DNA of 9,404 nt. Origin: CAYLLT01 sp964591605 (GTDB lineage: Bacteria > Planctomycetota > Phycisphaerae > UBA1845 > PWPN01). Of the stretch, positions 7,155 through 9,404 are shown one piece after another. The notes beneath the pieces were generated by a model. It was given only the letters and a program-made list of their open reading frames with translations. It was not told the origin of the DNA and searched no databases. The position numbers and the translations under genes were made by a program. Position 1 is the first letter of the stretch, and each line of letters begins with the position of its first letter. Location: the NCBI GenBank assembly GCA_964591605.1, contig CAZQEN010000304.1, positions 1 to 9,404 on the forward strand. The letters run 5' to 3'.

Positions 7155-7238
7155 GGTCGATCCGCCCAGGAGCCGATGAGTGGGTCGAGGCTTGACCCGT
7201 CCGTGACATGGAATCGACAGGCAAGGACGGTTTCCGCA

Positions 7239-8318
7239 ATGAAACGTCTACCGGTGGGGCTGCTGGCTGTGAGTGTTGCGGCGATGGTCTGCCCCCTCGG
7301 CTGTGCGGTTCCTCAGGCGCCCGGCCAGGGCCGGGCCCTGCACCGCGTCGAGCCCGAGACGAAGACGGGCTACTGGCTCTACCTGCCCGAGGACTATGTC
7401 GCCAACAATGGGCGGCGGCCCGATCGCCAGCGCTGGCCGCTCGTGGTGACGTTCCATGGCATGCGGCCGTGGGATGACTCGGGTCCGCAGATCCGCGAAT
7501 GGGAGCAGGAAGCGGACCGGTACGGTTTCATCGTCATCGCGCCCGACCTGCGGACCTGCGACAGCCTCATGCAGTATCCCCTCCGCGACGCCAATCTGTC
7601 GTACGTCCAGGCCGACGAGAAGGGCACGCTGGCCATCATGGACGAGGTGTTCCGGACGACGAACGCCGATCCGTCGCGCGTGCTGGCCACGAGCTGGTCG
7701 AGCGGCGGATACATGGCACATTACATGGTGAATCGTCACCCGGAGCGGTTCACCTGCCTGGCTGTTCGGCAGTCGAATTTCTCCGAAGACCTGCTCAACC
7801 CGATGCAGGTGCCCAAGTACCGGCGGATGCAGGTCGCGATCTTCTTTGGAGAGAACGACTTCAAGCCCTGCCGGGACGAGAGCATCCGCGCCGTCGAGTG
7901 GTACCGGCAGTATCGGTTCAACGTGCAGGCCAGGTATGTGACCGGCCTGGGTCACGAGCGGACGCCCCAGACCGCCGCCGCATTCTTCGCGAAATCCATC
8001 GGCGTGGACCCCAAGACGCCGCCCGATCTGGGCACGATGGTTCTCAAGGACATTCCGCCGGAGGAGCTGGGAAAGTATTCCTCGGGTCCCGGCGGGCGTT
8101 CCACCCCGGGCGGGCCAGCGGGCGGTTCGCTGGCGGCCCCCAGCGACGCAGGCCCTTCACGCCGCGCTCCCCGCAACAACCTGGTATTTGGAAGTTCGCA
8201 GAGCTCGCCGCACGCACCGGTGGTCGGCTCGGACTCGGCCCATCCCACTCCGGCGGGATCTCGTGGACCGCGCACCCTCTCCGCAACGTCGAAGCGTCCC
8301 GCGATGCAGCCCTATTGA
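7239..8318 (+). CDS. exported alpha/beta hydrolase, PHB-depolymerase/feruloyl-esterase type
   Basis: Predicted 359-residue serine hydrolase. The frame is open from 6693, but the ATG at 7239 (AAGGA at 7223-7227 upstream, spacer long) begins a signal sequence, MKRLPVGLLAVSVAAMVCPL, followed by GC22, which could be a non-canonical lipidation site. The catalytic domain is about 40-255. Oxyanion loop TFHGM is at 71-75; the nucleophile elbow SWSSGG (152-157) has Ser154; likely acid is Asp207 in GENDFKP; likely base is His239 in GLGHE. The elbow lacks the usual first glycine of G-x-S-x-G, which has become Ser152. Such enzymes cleave ester bonds in polyhydroxyalkanoates or plant cell-wall feruloyl groups; the true substrate is unknown. 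Residues from about 280 to the end are Pro/Gly/Ser/Arg-rich and disordered-looking. The gene stands alone, divergent from the lipoprotein operon. Confidence 0.88.
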   Translation: MKRLPVGLLAVSVAAMVCPLGCAVPQAPGQGRALHRVEPETKTGYWLYLPEDYVANNGRRPDRQRWPLVVTFHGMRPWDDSGPQIREWEQEADRYGFIVIAPDLRTCDSLMQYPLRDANLSYVQADEKGTLAIMDEVFRTTNADPSRVLATSWSSGGYMAHYMVNRHPERFTCLAVRQSNFSEDLLNPMQVPKYRRMQVAIFFGENDFKPCRDESIRAVEWYRQYRFNVQARYVTGLGHERTPQTAAAFFAKSIGVDPKTPPDLGTMVLKDIPPEELGKYSSGPGGRSTPGGPAGGSLAAPSDAGPSRRAPRNNLVFGSSQSSPHAPVVGSDSAHPTPAGSRGPRTLSATSKRPAMQPY

Positions 8319-8398
8319 CCCCTTTCGATGGACGCCGCAGCTCGCGACTCTGTTCTGCCGGGTAGAGTCGGGTTCACAGCAGCGACCGGGCTGGCCGC

Positions 8399-8785
8399 TC
8401 ACCGGTTGTCTTCGCTGTGTGGCCTTGCCTTCTCCCGTGTGTGCGTCAATCCGAGGTCGATGCTCTGTCCGCCGACGTGCTCCTTCACCAGCACGCCGTT
8501 CAGCCACACCTTCGCCTCCCGGTCGCAGGCGCCGGCCTTGAACCATCCCTCCTTCCCGCCGACATCGTTGGGGCCGAGGGCGAACCTCCACCTGCCATTG
8601 AGGTTGAGCCACGGCTCGCGCATGAAGTCCGGGCGGGGATGCCCGGGCCAGGGGATGCTCTCGTCGGCGGATTGTGGTGCAGGCGTCTCGCCTGCACGTG
8701 CCGCCGTGACGGCTGCACCACAACCCGGGCCGGGAGCGGCAAAAACGATGCAGATGACGAGAGATCTGACGTGTCTCGGGAACAC
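8399..8785 (-). pseudogene. decayed N-terminal fragment of a glycoside hydrolase family 2-like protein
   Basis: From the GTG at 8785 the minus frame reads a signal-peptide-like start (VFPRHVRSLVICIVFAA). Next comes a stretch encoded by the hairpin repeat (AARAGETPAPQ), then HPRPDFMREPWLNLNGRWRF, the usual opening of the GH2 sugar-binding domain in beta-galactosidase-like proteins. Shortly after, GACDREAKVWLNGVLVKEHV matches a segment that in full proteins normally lies some 60-70 residues further on. The intervening segment is therefore missing in frame, and after EHVGG the similarity stops and the frame ends at 8399. Only about 129 residues remain of a protein normally over 500. No catalytic residues are present. 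The frame is open further upstream to 8932, but that part only translates repeats. Confidence 0.6.
8672..8723. repeat. nested hairpin repeat inside the GH2 fragment
   Basis: Outer arms TTGTGGTGCAG (8672-8682) and CTGCACCACAA (8713-8723) are perfectly complementary. GTGCAGGCG (8677-8685) also pairs with CGCCTGCAC (8689-8697) around TCT, and GCCG (8703-8706) with CGGC (8710-8713) around TGA. Two alternative folds are thus possible. On the minus strand it translates as AARAGETPAPQ in frame with the GH2 fragment, directly after the signal-peptide region, as if the repeat had inserted there. From memory, unverified, this 'RAGETPA' shadow is common in planctomycete genomes. Confidence 0.7.
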
Positions 8786-8850
8786 GGATGATAGAAAGTA
8801 AGGGGTGCTTCCGCCGCCGGCACGGGTGTTGTACCATTCTCCCGGCCCTT

Positions 8851-9047
8851 CAACGCCAACGGCGTTGCATCCTTCAGCCCAGGGTTGCCGCGCAGCGGCT
8901 ACCCTGGGTTGGGGATGTTTAAGAGCACACAACCCCGAAGGGGTTGTGACGCAACGCCGTTGGCATTGAGGCTTCTCATCGCATCGCGACCCAGGGTAGG
9001 TCGCTGCGCGACCAACCCTGGGCTAAAGGGCGTAGCCCCTTCGGGGC
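8851..9047. repeat. array of six hairpins with 3-base loops
   Basis: Six consecutive hairpins: CAACGCC/GGCGTTG (8851-8867); CCCAGGGTTGCCGC/GCGGCTACCCTGGG (8878-8908, one T-T mismatch); CACAACCCC/GGGGTTGTG (8928-8948); CAACGCC/GGCATTG (8952-8968, one mismatch); CCCAGGGTAGGTCGC/GCGACCAACCCTGGG (8990-9022, one A-A mismatch); GCCCC/GGGGC (9035-9047). Every loop is exactly three bases. The first and fourth, and the second and fifth, are related: their flanks (TTCAG before the second, CTAAA after the fifth) show the later copies are inverted in place. Short frames on both strands across it are spurious. It lies between the GH2 remnant and the oxidoreductase gene. Confidence 0.85.
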
Positions 9048-9106
9048 ATTCTGTCAGGCAGGCCCTGCCAGGTTTGGACAGACTGAGCCTTAAGCGGGCG
9101 CAAGCG

Positions 9107-9162
9107 GGTGCCACATAGGCGGCACACCGGTGCCACACGCATCCGCCGCGGCGGGTGCCAAA
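9107..9162. repeat. short direct repeats of GGTGCCA upstream of the oxidoreductase
   Basis: GGTGCCACA occurs at 9107-9115 and 9129-9137, and the variant GGTGCCAAA at 9154-9162. The first two are 22 bases apart, start to start, and the third follows 25 bases later. A small hairpin GGCAG/CTGCC (9057-9069, loop GCC) lies just before. The near-helical spacing could suit a regulator of the following gene, but similarity to dispersed intergenic repeats is equally possible. Confidence 0.5.
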
Positions 9163-9185
9163 CCGCAGAGCACACGATTATCGAT

Positions 9186-9190
9186 GGAGG
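9186..9190 (+). promoter_or_regulatory. ribosome binding site for the oxidoreductase gene
   Basis: GGAGG lies six bases before the ATG at 9197. It is the clearest Shine-Dalgarno in the window and fixes this start. Confidence 0.75.
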
Positions 9191-9196
9191 TATCAC

Positions 9197-9404
9197 ATGA
9201 TTCGCGTCGGGATCATCGGGGCTGGGTTCATGGGGCGGAATCACTTCAACCAGTACGAAAAGCTGGGCGAGCGCTGTCAGGTGATCGCCCTGTGCGACCG
9301 CGAGGCCGACCGGCGGGCGGGCGACTGGTCGAAGGTCGGCGGAAACGTCGCCGACACGAAGGGCACCAAGCGCGAGCTCAAGGGCATCACGCCGTATACC
9401 TCGT
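9197..9404 (+). CDS. Gfo/Idh/MocA family oxidoreductase, N-terminal part (cut by window end)
   Basis: The 69 visible codons begin MIRVGIIGAGFMGRNHF, the first strand and dinucleotide-binding loop (GxGxxG at residues 8-13) of the NAD(P)-binding Rossmann fold. VIALCDREADRR at about 29-40 is the second strand, whose acidic end contacts the cofactor ribose. These are the hallmarks of the Gfo/Idh/MocA family, which oxidises or reduces sugars, inositols and related compounds. The substrate-binding half lies beyond the window, so specificity cannot be given. The GGAGG site six bases upstream supports the start. Planctomycetes have many paralogues of this family, often near sugar-processing genes, which fits the GH2 remnant upstream but does not prove a link. 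Confidence 0.88.
   Translation, partial: MIRVGIIGAGFMGRNHFNQYEKLGERCQVIALCDREADRRAGDWSKVGGNVADTKGTKRELKGITPYTS

Noticed and set aside
6693..7238. N-terminal extension of the esterase frame
   Set aside because: It overlaps the lipoprotein gene on the other strand and has no domain; the signal sequence starts at the ATG at 7239.
8786..8932. Upstream part of the minus-strand frame ahead of the GH2 fragment
   Set aside because: The ATG at 8932 lies in the hairpin array and the encoded residues are repeat translations; the GTG at 8785 before the signal-like segment is more sensible.
8899..9138. Short frames on both strands across the hairpin array
   Set aside because: They translate inverted repeats only; similar spurious proteins are expected wherever such repeats occur.
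8851..9162. CRISPR array
   Set aside because: Repeats are inverted and of different kinds, with no regular direct repeat and unique spacer pattern, and no cas gene nearby.
1..9404. tRNA, rRNA, insertion sequence or prophage genes
   Set aside because: No cloverleaf with a CCA-ready acceptor, no rRNA core sequence, no transposase or integrase motif was recognised on either strand.

Overview
The window is GC-rich and looks like part of a Planctomycetota chromosome, or a close relative in the PVC group. The main reasons are a membrane-anchored Ser/Thr kinase fused to a sulfatase-modifying-factor (SUMF1/FGE-like) domain with a planctomycete-style N-terminal segment, several secreted proteins and lipoproteins of unclear role, weak or absent Shine-Dalgarno sites for many genes, and long intergenic stretches full of hairpin repeats. 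The taxonomic call is inference from these traits, not a database result.

Layout. At 41-2341 (+) is the kinase-SUMF1 fusion. Positions 2342-2720 hold possible small minus-strand reading frames (2408-2569 and an open stretch without a clear start at 2583-2702). A frameshifted XRE-type regulator follows at 2722-3117 (+). At 3127-4266 (+) is a secreted protein of unknown function. The intergenic region 4267-4946 carries a near-perfect 97-bp palindrome, an A/T-rich direct repeat and a potentially folded element, but no supportable gene. Two minus-strand genes follow, probably one operon read from right to left: a small lipoprotein (6892-6293) and an exported cyclophilin-type prolyl isomerase (6176-4947). 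A divergent promoter region (6893-7238) separates them from an exported alpha/beta hydrolase of the PHB-depolymerase/feruloyl-esterase type (7239-8318, +). Convergent to it lies a decayed fragment of a glycoside hydrolase family 2-like protein (8785-8399, -). From about 8672 to 9163 there is a mosaic of three kinds of hairpin or short repeat. The window ends inside a Gfo/Idh/MocA oxidoreductase (from 9197, +).

Function together. I see no single pathway. The prolyl isomerase and lipoprotein plausibly work in the cell envelope. The esterase, GH2 remnant and Gfo/Idh/MocA oxidoreductase fit the carbohydrate-processing lifestyle of planctomycetes but are not an obvious operon. The kinase is probably a stand-alone membrane signalling protein. 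The most unusual content is non-coding: a six-hairpin array in which two hairpin types recur as in-place inverted copies, and the large palindrome after the unknown secreted gene. I do not see convincing evidence of a new defence, mobile or biosynthetic system.
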